A DNA stretch of 64,000 nt from Paenibacillus lutrae (GTDB lineage Bacteria; Bacillota; Bacilli; Paenibacillales; NBRC-103111). Shown here in pieces: positions 35,867-43,642 of the stretch. The stretch's first letter is position 1. Each line of letters opens with the position of its first letter. The stretch spans positions 188,869-252,868 of the forward strand of contig NZ_RHLK01000007.1 in NCBI RefSeq assembly GCF_009757775.1. The letters are read 5' to 3'. The notes under the pieces were generated by a model that saw nothing but the letters and a program-made list of their open reading frames with translations, was not told the DNA's origin and searched no databases. Made by a program: the position numbers and the translations under genes.

Positions 35867-36640
35867 TTAACCAGTGAATAATGCAATGGACAGGACTACT
35901 AACCAAATAAAAAAAGTGGCTCCGCAAACGATGATTTCGGCAAAGTGAATCTGAATCACCTTATATTCGCCCTGCTCAGCTTGGTGAATCCCGAAGAAAT
36001 TACAATGCTGAATGATATACATAAATGCGCAGGCAAAAACTAATCCCGCTGTAATCCAGGCACTCGTTGGCAAACTCATCACATACCTGGGATTGCCGCT
36101 TGTTTCCAGACTCAGCATCAATCCGAAGTGCTTGGACAGCAAAAATGTCATAACAATGATAATAAACAGGAGCAGCGGTATACTAAAAGGATGCTCTCTG
36201 TAATCGATCAGTCGCAGGAAATAGCGAATTGCCCGCTTTCGGGGCTGGAGATTTGTCTCTTTCATATCCTCGTCTTCGCTGCGCATAATATGCAGAAACG
36301 AATAGCCGATCATTCCCGTCAATATAAGGGGCTGGATCAGACTAAGCGCTCTGCCAAAATCAAAAATAGAAAGGACGGCCAGCATAATAAAAAGAAATAC
36401 GACCAGTCTGTCTCCTATTTTCTCCCGTTGATCCCACATCTTATTGATAAAAATCCGATTATCCTTGTCTTTCCCGGACTCGTTGTTATTCTTTATTTGC
36501 GCTTCCTGCTTCCTTCCGCTCTGAATAATCAAATAAGCAGCAAACGTCAGGCCTATTCCGATCATCAAATAGATGAAGGCTTCTTTCGGATAGGTAATCG
36601 TCCGATTATAGGTATCCACGACCCAGAGACCATCTGACAC
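35867..36640 (-). CDS. Multi-pass membrane protein of unknown function
   Basis: At least 257 residues with six hydrophobic segments (e.g. FIYLMIGIGLTFAAYLII, ISIPLLLF, ACAFMYIIQHCNFFGI). The GTG at 36640 lacks a ribosome site, and the same frame is open upstream through another hydrophobic stretch (IYKTAPYILILGIIIIVSDG) to a strong GGGGGAG at 36701-36707. The codons 6-9 bases after that site are ATA (36694) and ATT (36691), so translation may begin at a rare non-AUG codon. No family was recognised. It is monocistronic, upstream of and divergent from the nitroreductase unit. Confidence 0.75.
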   Translation of the reverse strand: MSDGLWVVDTYNRTITYPKEAFIYLMIGIGLTFAAYLIIQSGRKQEAQIKNNNESGKDKDNRIFINKMWDQREKIGDRLVVFLFIMLAVLSIFDFGRALSLIQPLILTGMIGYSFLHIMRSEDEDMKETNLQPRKRAIRYFLRLIDYREHPFSIPLLLFIIIVMTFLLSKHFGLMLSLETSGNPRYVMSLPTSAWITAGLVFACAFMYIIQHCNFFGIHQAEQGEYKVIQIHFAEIIVCGATFFIWLVVLSIALFTG

Positions 36641-36829
36641 AATAATAATAATTCCGAGTATTAAAATATAAGGAGCCGTTTTATAAATAATTATTTCTTT
36701 CTCCCCCTTTTATTTTATATTATCAGAATTATTTAATAATTAAACAGGAGCTGTCTTCTTTCAGCGAATAACGCTCCGAAGCGGTAAATAATTCCGGGTG
36801 ATTGCGCCAGAACTCCGCTTGTATTATAT

Positions 36830-36856
36830 TTGATATGTCAACTATTGATACATCAA
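36830..36856. promoter_or_regulatory. Tandem palindromes upstream of nitroreductase-marR operon
   Basis: TTGATATGTCAA (36830-36841) and TTGATACATCAA (36845-36856) are two copies of TTGA-N4-TCAA, 15 bp apart, 36 bp before the nitroreductase start. They are good candidates for the operator of the MarR regulator encoded in the same operon. Confidence 0.6.
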
Positions 36857-36891
36857 GTATATGAATAATAAGAAAGGTAGGAACAACATTT

Positions 36892-37530
36892 ATGGGTAAC
36901 TTTCAAAAAACAAATGATTTCAACGAGATTGTATATGGACGCCGGTCCATTAAAAATTATGATCCAAGCATAAAAATTAGCCGTGAGGAAATGACGGAGA
37001 TACTAGCGGAGGCCACCCGTGCACCGTCTTCAATCAACTTGCAGCCTTGGCGCTTTGTAGTCATTGACAGCGATGAAGGAAAAAAAACGCTTGGCGATCT
37101 TGCTAAATTTAATAAAGATAAAGTGTTAAGTTCGTCCGCGGTAATTGCTGTCTTTGCGGATAAGAACAGCTTCGACTATGCCGAAGAGATTTATGGGAAA
37201 TCCGTTGAGCTGGGATACATGCCTGCCGAAATAAAAGAGATGCAGTTGAATGCATTTAAACCCCTTTATGCAGCTATGCCCGAGGCAAATCTAAGAGAAT
37301 CCATCATACTTGACGCCGGCCTCGTCTCGATGCAGCTCATGCTTGTTGCACGTGCACACGGCTATGATACGAACCCCATCGGCGGCTATGAGAAGGGTCA
37401 AATAGCGAACGCATTCGGCCTTGATGATAATCGCTATATCCCTGTTATGCTGATTTCAATCGGTAAAGCAGCGAGTGAAGGATTCCAAACTTACCGGTTG
37501 CCTGTTGAAACCGTAACGACGTGGAAATAA
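36892..37530 (+). CDS. Nitroreductase-family FMN oxidoreductase
   Basis: A 212-residue flavoprotein with GRRSIKNYDPSIKISREEMT, the nitroreductase start, ATRAPSSINLQPWRFVVIDS for FMN phosphate binding, and GLVSMQLMLVARAHGYDTNP and PIGGYEKGQIANAFGLDD in the C-terminal half. It reduces nitroaromatics, quinones or flavins with NAD(P)H. First in an operon with a MarR regulator and a small monooxygenase-fold protein, and probably induced by electrophiles. The ATG follows AGAAAGG. Confidence 0.94.
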   Translation: MGNFQKTNDFNEIVYGRRSIKNYDPSIKISREEMTEILAEATRAPSSINLQPWRFVVIDSDEGKKTLGDLAKFNKDKVLSSSAVIAVFADKNSFDYAEEIYGKSVELGYMPAEIKEMQLNAFKPLYAAMPEANLRESIILDAGLVSMQLMLVARAHGYDTNPIGGYEKGQIANAFGLDDNRYIPVMLISIGKAASEGFQTYRLPVETVTTWK

Positions 37531-37571
37531 TAACGGATCGGGTGCAAACCCACTAAGACACTTCGGAGGCC

Positions 37572-38003
37572 ATGATGACATGTTTATTTTCGGATCAAGA
37601 AAAGATCTTACATCTGCTTAAGGGACTTAGTAACCAAATCAATCCTAAATTCGAACGCTGCACAGGCATTAGTTCATCACGTTATGAACTGCTTTACCAT
37701 CTTTATCAAGCCGATGAAGTGAATCAGACCACCTTGCAGAAAGCCGTAAACATCGATAGCGCAGCCATTACCCGTCATTTAAAACAGCTTGAATCCGATG
37801 GGATGGTGACAAGAAGCAAAATCGCTTCGGATAACCGTGTTACCCTGGTCCGTTTAACCGAGGAAGGCCGCAACCGGCTGCTGGGCTACAAGGAAGAAAA
37901 AACGAGCTTCGTCAATAAAATGTTAACGGATTTCAGCAAAGAGGAGCTTGATCTGCTGACGACTATGCTCAGCAGGATGCAGAACAATATTAGTGAATTT
38001 TAA
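37572..38003 (+). CDS. MarR-family transcriptional regulator
   Basis: A 143-residue winged-helix protein with EVNQTTLQKAVNIDSAAITR and wing GMVTRSKIASDNRVTLVRLT. It is the middle gene of the nitroreductase operon, 41 bp after it, with GGAGG before the double ATG. It probably represses the operon through the palindromes at 36830-36856. The N-terminal Cys at residue 3 and CTGISS could be sensing sites, but this is speculative. Confidence 0.92.
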   Translation: MMTCLFSDQEKILHLLKGLSNQINPKFERCTGISSSRYELLYHLYQADEVNQTTLQKAVNIDSAAITRHLKQLESDGMVTRSKIASDNRVTLVRLTEEGRNRLLGYKEEKTSFVNKMLTDFSKEELDLLTTMLSRMQNNISEF

Positions 38004-38030
38004 AAATACATGATAAAGGAATGATCACCC

Positions 38031-38327
38031 ATGATTATAATTCATGCCCACCTTCAAGTGAAACCCGAACAAGAACAGGCATTTCTCGAGGAAATGAAAA
38101 ATCTGCTTCCTCTGACAAGAGCAGAAGAAGGCAATATCAGCTATGATCTCATGAAAGATACGGAGAAAGAACATCACTATACGATGGTCGAGCTGTGGAA
38201 AGATGTCGAGGCGACGGCTTCACATAACACAAGTGCTCATTTTACAGCTTTTGTTCAGAAAGCTCCCGCTTTCATGGCTGCACCTATGGATCTTAAAGTA
38301 TTCAGCGGCGAGGCTGTAAATCATTAA
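38031..38327 (+). CDS. Antibiotic biosynthesis monooxygenase-fold protein (YgiN-like)
   Basis: A 98-residue ferredoxin-like alpha/beta protein: MIIIHAHLQVKPEQEQAFLE, then TRAEEGNISYDLMKD and HHYTMVELWKDVEATASHNT. It matches the ABM family, including quinol monooxygenase YgiN, which oxidises menadiol. It is third gene of the nitroreductase/MarR unit, consistent with quinone detoxification. Confidence 0.92.
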   Translation: MIIIHAHLQVKPEQEQAFLEEMKNLLPLTRAEEGNISYDLMKDTEKEHHYTMVELWKDVEATASHNTSAHFTAFVQKAPAFMAAPMDLKVFSGEAVNH

Positions 38328-38342
38328 ATGTAGCTGTAAGTC

Positions 38343-38376
38343 AAAAAGGCACCGCCGATGGCGGATGCCTTTTTGA
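38343..38376. terminator. Bidirectional terminator after the monooxygenase gene
   Basis: AAAAAGGCA-CCGCC pairs with GGCGG-A-TGCCTTTTT with a one-base bulge around a GAT loop. A and T tracts flank the stem, so it can work for both convergent genes. Confidence 0.85.
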
Positions 38377-38433
38377 CTGTACATTGAAACTGCTGTTCAT
38401 CCCTTGTTGCTGTCCGGCAACTGGGCTTCTTGA

Positions 38434-39909
38434 TCAGGTTCCGCAATAGGTTTGATAAGGGCGAAGCGATTCCGGAGGCAGTGCGGCGTAATCCCCCTGT
38501 TCGGGAGAGTGCGCATAGGGACTCGAAAGCACATTCAAAAGCCGGTTCATCACGCTATAATCTTCGCGGCTTACCGCGGCTTCCAGCGCTTCTTCTACCC
38601 GGTGGTTACGGGGGATCACCGCCGGGTTGCTGCTTCGCATCAACTGCCGCGAAGAGGCCGGGGCTTCCTGCTGCCTGCCCAGTCTCGCCTGCCACAACTC
38701 TTGCCACCGGGCAAATTCCGGCGTGCCAAACAAGTTCTCATCCTCCAGCTTATCAAAAGTCAAAGCCCGGAACGTGTTCGTGTAATCGGCACCATACTTT
38801 TGCATCATACCAAGCAATTCTTCTATAAGGGTTTGATCCTCTTGCTCCTCGCCAAAAATCCCCAGTTTTGCTCTCATTCCCGCAAGCCAGTTGCGGTTGT
38901 ACAGCTCAAAATAACCTGCTATCGCACCTTCGGCCTGTTTGATTGCTTGCTCTTCATCAGGATGCAGCAGGGGCAGCAGACTTTCAGCGAGTCTTGCGAG
39001 ATTCCATGCGGCAATATTCGGCTGATTGCCGTAAGCGTAGCGCCCGCTGCTGTCAATGGAGCTGAACACTGTGGCCGGATCATAGGCATCCATAAAAGCG
39101 CACGGGCCGTAATCAATGGTTTCTCCGCTCAGAGTCATATTATCCGTATTCATGACGCCATGGATAAAGCCAACGAGCTGCCATTTGGCAATCAGCGCGG
39201 CCTGACGTTGGATTACTCCTTGTAATAAAGCAAGATAGCGGTTCTCTTCAGCACCAATTTCCGGAAAATGTCTTTGCAAGGTGTAGTCGGCTAAAGCCCG
39301 GAGATCGTCCAGGCTGCCCCATCTGGCCGCATACTGGAAAGTACCGACCCGCAGATGACTGGCAGCCACACGGGTCAGTACCGCGCCGGGCTGCTCTTCT
39401 TCGCGAATGACCGCCTGCCCGGTCGTCACCACCGCCAAGCTGCGCGTGGTAGGAATACGTAACCCGTGCATGGCTTCACTAATGATGTATTCCCGCAGCA
39501 TAGGCCCCAGCCCCGCACGACCGTCGCCGCGGCGGGAATAGGGAGTTCTGCCCGGACCCTTGAGCTGAATATCAACCCGCTCGCCGCGAGGGGTGATCTG
39601 TTCGCCCAGCAGGATAGCTCGGCCGTCCCCCAGCATGTTAAAATAACCGAATTGATGCCCCGCGTAAGCTTGGGCAAGCGGCAAAGCACCCTCCGGGACC
39701 CGGTTGCCTGCCAGCACTTCTACCCCTTCTTCACTCCCCAGCACCTGGTTATTCAGCCCCAGAGATTCTGCCAGTCCCTCATTAAGAATAGCCATTTGCG
39801 GCGAAGCTACAGGGGTCGGGTTAAGCCGGGTAAAAAAAGTTTCCGGCAAACGGGCGTAACTATTATCAAAGTTCCAACCTGTCACTGTTTCTGCATGTTT
39901 GTCTGTCAT
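38434..39909 (-). CDS. selO: Protein adenylyltransferase SelO (YdiU/UPF0061)
   Basis: A 491-residue pseudokinase-fold AMP transferase. The ATG at 39909 follows AGGAGG. Key segments are [20 protein letters not shown] (nucleotide contact), [20 protein letters not shown] and [20 protein letters not shown] containing the metal-binding Asn/Asp. SelO transfers AMP from ATP to Ser, Thr or Tyr of redox enzymes. The protein ends YCGT, with Cys at the third residue from the end, where eukaryotic SELENOO has selenocysteine. Monocistronic. Confidence 0.95.
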   Translation of the reverse strand: MTDKHAETVTGWNFDNSYARLPETFFTRLNPTPVASPQMAILNEGLAESLGLNNQVLGSEEGVEVLAGNRVPEGALPLAQAYAGHQFGYFNMLGDGRAILLGEQITPRGERVDIQLKGPGRTPYSRRGDGRAGLGPMLREYIISEAMHGLRIPTTRSLAVVTTGQAVIREEEQPGAVLTRVAASHLRVGTFQYAARWGSLDDLRALADYTLQRHFPEIGAEENRYLALLQGVIQRQAALIAKWQLVGFIHGVMNTDNMTLSGETIDYGPCAFMDAYDPATVFSSIDSSGRYAYGNQPNIAAWNLARLAESLLPLLHPDEEQAIKQAEGAIAGYFELYNRNWLAGMRAKLGIFGEEQEDQTLIEELLGMMQKYGADYTNTFRALTFDKLEDENLFGTPEFARWQELWQARLGRQQEAPASSRQLMRSSNPAVIPRNHRVEEALEAAVSREDYSVMNRLLNVLSSPYAHSPEQGDYAALPPESLRPYQTYCGT

Positions 39910-40345
39910 TTTGTTCCCTCCTGTCCTGGGTATTTTACATTTATATCACCTATAAACTCCTAGGCTATATCACGTTTGTAGGTATCTGCTTCCCCACTTC
40001 GTGCCTGCAGCTTTTCTAAGCAAAAATTTTGCCTTTCTATAGGGTATAATACCCTTTCCAGGCACAAATCACACGCAGCTGCAGGTAAACGCAACAAACC
40101 TACGCTATGTATCCTACAGACTTGTAAGGACCGGACTCGTATCCCCCCATGCACTAAACAGTGTAAAGAGCCTATTAACTTACATACATTAATAAGCTCT
40201 GTCCATTTGTGCAGGTTTGTACTCTCGTTTGGATACTAAAAAAACCTCTTCTCGAAGAGAAAAGGTTTTTAGACAAAATCGTGAGACCATTCCTGTCATC
40301 ATGCACTAAAAGCACTAGCGCTTGGATCCGACTGGAGAATCTCTC
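39910..40345. other. Intergenic region flanking the glycan island
   Basis: No gene is called. A weak minus-strand frame (39960-40154) has no family match. A palindromic hairpin AGAGCCTATTAA...TTAATAAGCTCT lies at 40167-40200, and the terminator at 40238-40270. Confidence 0.45.
40238..40270. terminator. Terminator of the glycan operon, bidirectional form
   Basis: AAAAACCTCTTCTC pairs with GAGAAAAGGTTTTT (one mismatch) around a short GAA loop; A and T tracts flank it. It lies 76 bp beyond the stop of the DegT aminotransferase gene. Confidence 0.78.
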
Positions 40346-41443
40346 CTATTGTCCCAATACGATATCGCAGATCCGATCAATATCTTGTGGAGCAAGTTCT
40401 GCATACAAGGGTAAAGTAAGGACTCTTTCCGCAATATATCGGGCTACAGGTGTTGTATTTGAGTCAAATCTTCCGCTGTAGCATTCATAATCATTGGTTA
40501 GCGGATAAAAATATTTTCGCGCCATTATATTTTGTTGGGCAAGCGCCATACTAACCTCATCCCGGGTTCTCTTGAGAATGTTTTCATCGAAGATCACGGG
40601 GAAATAGGCATAGTTTGAAGAGACACCATCTTGTTCTTGCAGTAATCTCAGGCCCTTAACTCCTTGTAGCCGTTCTTTGTAACGCTCGACAACTGCCTTA
40701 CGACTTTTAATATTCTGATCAATATAACGTATATTACAAATTCCCATAGCTGCTGAGAATTCATTCATTTTGCCATTGCCACCGGCATAGACTACAGCTT
40801 CAGGAGAAACAATCCCAAAGTTTTTTATTTGATAAAATTTATTTTTGTATGCTTCATCCGAAAAGGTTAATGCTCCACCTTCAATAGAGTTAAAAACCTT
40901 TGTAGCATGAAAACTGAACATGGAAATATCCCCGAAATTCCCAATGCCCTGCCCATTTACTGTAACACCAAAAGCATGAGCGGCATCATAAATAACTTTT
41001 AAGTTATGCTTATTAGCAATTCTATTAATCTCTTGAATATTACATACGTTTCCATATACATGGACAGCAATAATAGCCGATGTTTTTTCCGTTATTAGAG
41101 ATTCGATCTTATCGACATCCAACGTATAATCGTCTGGTCTAATATCACAAAATACCGGAGTCAATCCATTTCTGGTAATCGCGTGGGTCGTTGAAGCAAA
41201 TGTAAAAGGAGTTGTAATAACTTCTCCCGTTAACTCAAGCGCCTCTATAGCCGTTTCAAGCGCCAAATGGCCATTCGTAAAAAGAGAAATAAAAGGAACT
41301 TCCAAATAAGCCTCCAGTTCTTGCTCCAACTGAAAATGTTTCTCACCCATATTGGTAAGCCATTTTGTTCCCCATATAGATCGGATCTCGTCTATATATT
41401 CTTCAAAGGGCGGTAGTGAGGACTGTGTCACATGGATTTGCAT
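40346..41443 (-). CDS. DegT/DnrJ/EryC1/StrS sugar aminotransferase
   Basis: A 365-residue PLP-dependent enzyme that aminates keto sugars of nucleotide-activated hexoses. Features: LFTNGHLALETAIEALELTG in the cofactor domain, YDAAHAFGVTVNGQGIGNFG, and the PLP lysine in MFSFHATKVFNSIEGGALTF (SFHATK). The C-terminal GKMNEFSAAMGICNI completes the fold. The last gene of a five-gene AT-rich unit; with the GNAT gene it suggests synthesis of an N-acylated amino-deoxysugar. No dehydratase partner is present in the window. Confidence 0.93.
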   Translation of the reverse strand: MQIHVTQSSLPPFEEYIDEIRSIWGTKWLTNMGEKHFQLEQELEAYLEVPFISLFTNGHLALETAIEALELTGEVITTPFTFASTTHAITRNGLTPVFCDIRPDDYTLDVDKIESLITEKTSAIIAVHVYGNVCNIQEINRIANKHNLKVIYDAAHAFGVTVNGQGIGNFGDISMFSFHATKVFNSIEGGALTFSDEAYKNKFYQIKNFGIVSPEAVVYAGGNGKMNEFSAAMGICNIRYIDQNIKSRKAVVERYKERLQGVKGLRLLQEQDGVSSNYAYFPVIFDENILKRTRDEVSMALAQQNIMARKYFYPLTNDYECYSGRFDSNTTPVARYIAERVLTLPLYAELAPQDIDRICDIVLGQ

Positions 41444-41479
41444 AATTCACCTCAATAAAGAATAATTAAATTCCTGCTT

Positions 41480-42478
41480 TTATTTAGAAATAATAACGGT
41501 CCCCTGGTTATCACTAATCGGAACATAGGGTATATTTTGTTCAGAGCAGAACTGTCTTACGGCCTCTCTAGCCCCTTTGAAAATGAAATTGTTATAGTCA
41601 TGTATGAATATATACCCACGTTTCGTCAGCCTCGGATAAAAAAACGTTAATCCATCATAGATCGGCTTATATAAATCCGTGTCAATACTGACGAAAGCAA
41701 ACTTATCTTCTATACCAATAGACGTTTGAGGAAAATAGCCTTTCCTTAGGATCACGTTCTCTGAGTACGGCATTTTATTTAAGACTGACTCGACCTCTGT
41801 GTCGGCAAATTGGTTGGTTTGAATAGAAAACTGATTGGCAAGATCAATACTTACGTCCCTGGTATCAAACCCTGCAAAAGTATCGAACAGATACAATTTT
41901 CTATCGGGAAAAGCAGCATTAATATGTTTAGAAAATTCCCCTTTATATACTCCAAGTTCCGCTACATTGCCCGAAACTTGATTGGCGTATATTTCCTCCG
42001 CAATAAGTTCAAGAGAGGACAATCTTATATAGTCCACACTCTTATCATGGAATGAGATTCTTCGATTCCTTCCTAGCAGATTCATGTTGCATAAATGAAA
42101 GTCATCGACTTCACGTTTAGAAAACAATTCAAATAGAGAATGATTCCCTTCTCGCTTCAAATTCTCATTCACTTCACTCTGCAAAGAAGCGAAAAGTTTA
42201 GATTCATTCAGTTTAAAGGCAATTATTTTATTGTCAGGCACTTCTAAACTTTCAATTTGTGCCTTCAAGTTATCATATTGTCCACTTGCTAGAATAATAA
42301 AGTCATATTCTATCAATTTAATTTTATCCGGTGTTATAATCGGACTACCTTCGAAGGAACGGACGGCTTGATTAAGGTCGCTATTAATAAACGCAACTAT
42401 TTTTGCTTTCTTAAAATCAATGTTCTCTTTGATGACACTCCACAGACCGCCGTGACCAAATATTAATAGTTTATACAT
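41480..42478 (-). CDS. TylF/MycF-type methyltransferase with N-terminal Rossmann-like domain
   Basis: A 332-residue protein of two parts. Residues 1-95 look like the N-terminal domain of PglD-type sugar acyltransferases (YKLLIFGHGGLWSVIKENI; YDFIILASGQYDNLKAQI). Residues 140-332 match TylF/MycF SAM-dependent sugar O-methyltransferases: GNVAELGVYKGEFSKHINAA, LYLFDTFAGFDTRD, FAFVSIDTDLYKPIYDGLTF and GYIFIHDYNNFIFKGAREAV, with metal-binding Asp residues in IDTDLY and HDYN. It should methylate a glycan sugar. The fusion to the acyltransferase-like domain is unusual. Confidence 0.88.
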   Translation of the reverse strand: MYKLLIFGHGGLWSVIKENIDFKKAKIVAFINSDLNQAVRSFEGSPIITPDKIKLIEYDFIILASGQYDNLKAQIESLEVPDNKIIAFKLNESKLFASLQSEVNENLKREGNHSLFELFSKREVDDFHLCNMNLLGRNRRISFHDKSVDYIRLSSLELIAEEIYANQVSGNVAELGVYKGEFSKHINAAFPDRKLYLFDTFAGFDTRDVSIDLANQFSIQTNQFADTEVESVLNKMPYSENVILRKGYFPQTSIGIEDKFAFVSIDTDLYKPIYDGLTFFYPRLTKRGYIFIHDYNNFIFKGAREAVRQFCSEQNIPYVPISDNQGTVIISK

Positions 42479-42489
42479 AATCCTGCCCC

Positions 42490-42933
42490 TTAAAGTTCCT
42501 TTATCATAGTCTGTGATTCTGCAACCCCATTATGAACGGTAAAAAAGCCATGGTGTTCATAATGAGCTATCGCCTTAGTATTTGATTTATCAACCTCTAG
42601 TTTCATTTGGGTCATACCGCAGCTTCTAGAGAGTGCGCAGCATTGCTGCAATAACAAGCTGCCTACTCCTTGGTGCCGATATTCCACAGATACGGCTATA
42701 ACAGTAAGATAGGCTATTTTGCTCAATAAATCATTCGCATAGAATATAACCACTCCGGAAATTAAACCGGTCGCTTTGGTTACATAAATATACGCATGTG
42801 CCGCAAGTTTCTCTGCGTATAAAACTAAGTTCCCGACCCGACTTTCAATAGAACGCGGAAAATAATCATTGAAATACTTTAGGATCTCTGTAATTTCAGC
42901 TACAGCGGTAATTCTAACTAGGTCATGATTCAC
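42490..42933 (-). CDS. GNAT-family N-acetyltransferase
   Basis: A 147-residue GNAT enzyme with IAYLTVIAVSVEYRHQGVGS, containing the acetyl-CoA loop RHQGVGSLLLQQ, and VDKSNTKAIAHYEHHGFFTV. The start overlaps the WbqC-like gene stop by 4 bp (42930-42933), indicating coupling. In this context it may acylate the amino group installed by the DegT enzyme, as in viosamine or anthrose modification systems, but it could be unrelated. Confidence 0.9.
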   Translation of the reverse strand: MNHDLVRITAVAEITEILKYFNDYFPRSIESRVGNLVLYAEKLAAHAYIYVTKATGLISGVVIFYANDLLSKIAYLTVIAVSVEYRHQGVGSLLLQQCCALSRSCGMTQMKLEVDKSNTKAIAHYEHHGFFTVHNGVAESQTMIKEL

Positions 42934-43628
42934 CTAATCACCTCATATTGCTTCAGCATCTCGATAATGGTATTCCTATCATTAAACATCATAACATCTA
43001 TTATGGAGAGCCAAGGCACAAACGCTTGATCGAATTGCTTATATTGAATTGGCTTTGACCTCACAAAGCACAACTGCACTCCATTTGCAGCAAATTCTTC
43101 TTTTGAATAAAGATCTTTTCCACCGATGGCATTAATATAGGTATGGGCGCCTAATTCTTTGCAAATCGCTAGAACTTTATCCTGTGCCTTCAAAGAATGA
43201 TCCATATTAATCGAAGACGAAACAATAATTTTAGTTTCTATATTAAGCTTTTTAACAACTGTGTCTAAAGAGTGATAGATGTAGTTAAATAAATTGGTAT
43301 CCTCATATAGGACTACATTCTCAAATATTTTAAATCCCTCTACGAAATTTGGAGCCTTTTTATAAGCCTCTCTGACCTTATTAAGAGACTTGCTTCTATT
43401 AAAATCTAACGCAATCCTACGATCATTAACGTTAAGATAATCCGAATCCTTTTGAACGGCGACACTAAAATAAGAATCTTTTCCGTTCTGAAGAAATCGA
43501 TTCCGGTTGATCCAACCTTTTTTGGTATATTGTATATTATCGTAGACAACAAAGACATCCACCGCATGGATCAACTGAAAGTATCCGATATACGGCAAAA
43601 AATAGGGTTGCATAATGGCTACCTTCAT
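42930..43628 (-). CDS. WbqC-family protein
   Basis: A 232-residue protein matching WbqC along its length: MKVAIMQPYFLPYIGYFQLI, DVFVVYDNIQYTKKGWINRN and AHTYINAIGGKDLYSKEEFA. WbqC proteins recur in O-antigen, capsule and flagellin glycan loci; their reaction is not settled, but an acyl or amide-forming role is often proposed. Translationally coupled to the GNAT gene downstream and 14 bp from the glycosyltransferase upstream. Confidence 0.92.
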   Translation of the reverse strand: MKVAIMQPYFLPYIGYFQLIHAVDVFVVYDNIQYTKKGWINRNRFLQNGKDSYFSVAVQKDSDYLNVNDRRIALDFNRSKSLNKVREAYKKAPNFVEGFKIFENVVLYEDTNLFNYIYHSLDTVVKKLNIETKIIVSSSINMDHSLKAQDKVLAICKELGAHTYINAIGGKDLYSKEEFAANGVQLCFVRSKPIQYKQFDQAFVPWLSIIDVMMFNDRNTIIEMLKQYEVIR

Positions 43629-43642
43629 AATTCCTCCGTTTA

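Noticed and set aside
36721-36829. Possible promoter elements for the nitroreductase unit
   Set aside because: Several weak -35/-10 combinations fit equally; none could be chosen without mapped starts.
39960-40154. 64-residue minus-strand frame
   Set aside because: No ribosome site, no family-like pattern, Cys/Arg-rich composition typical of chance frames.
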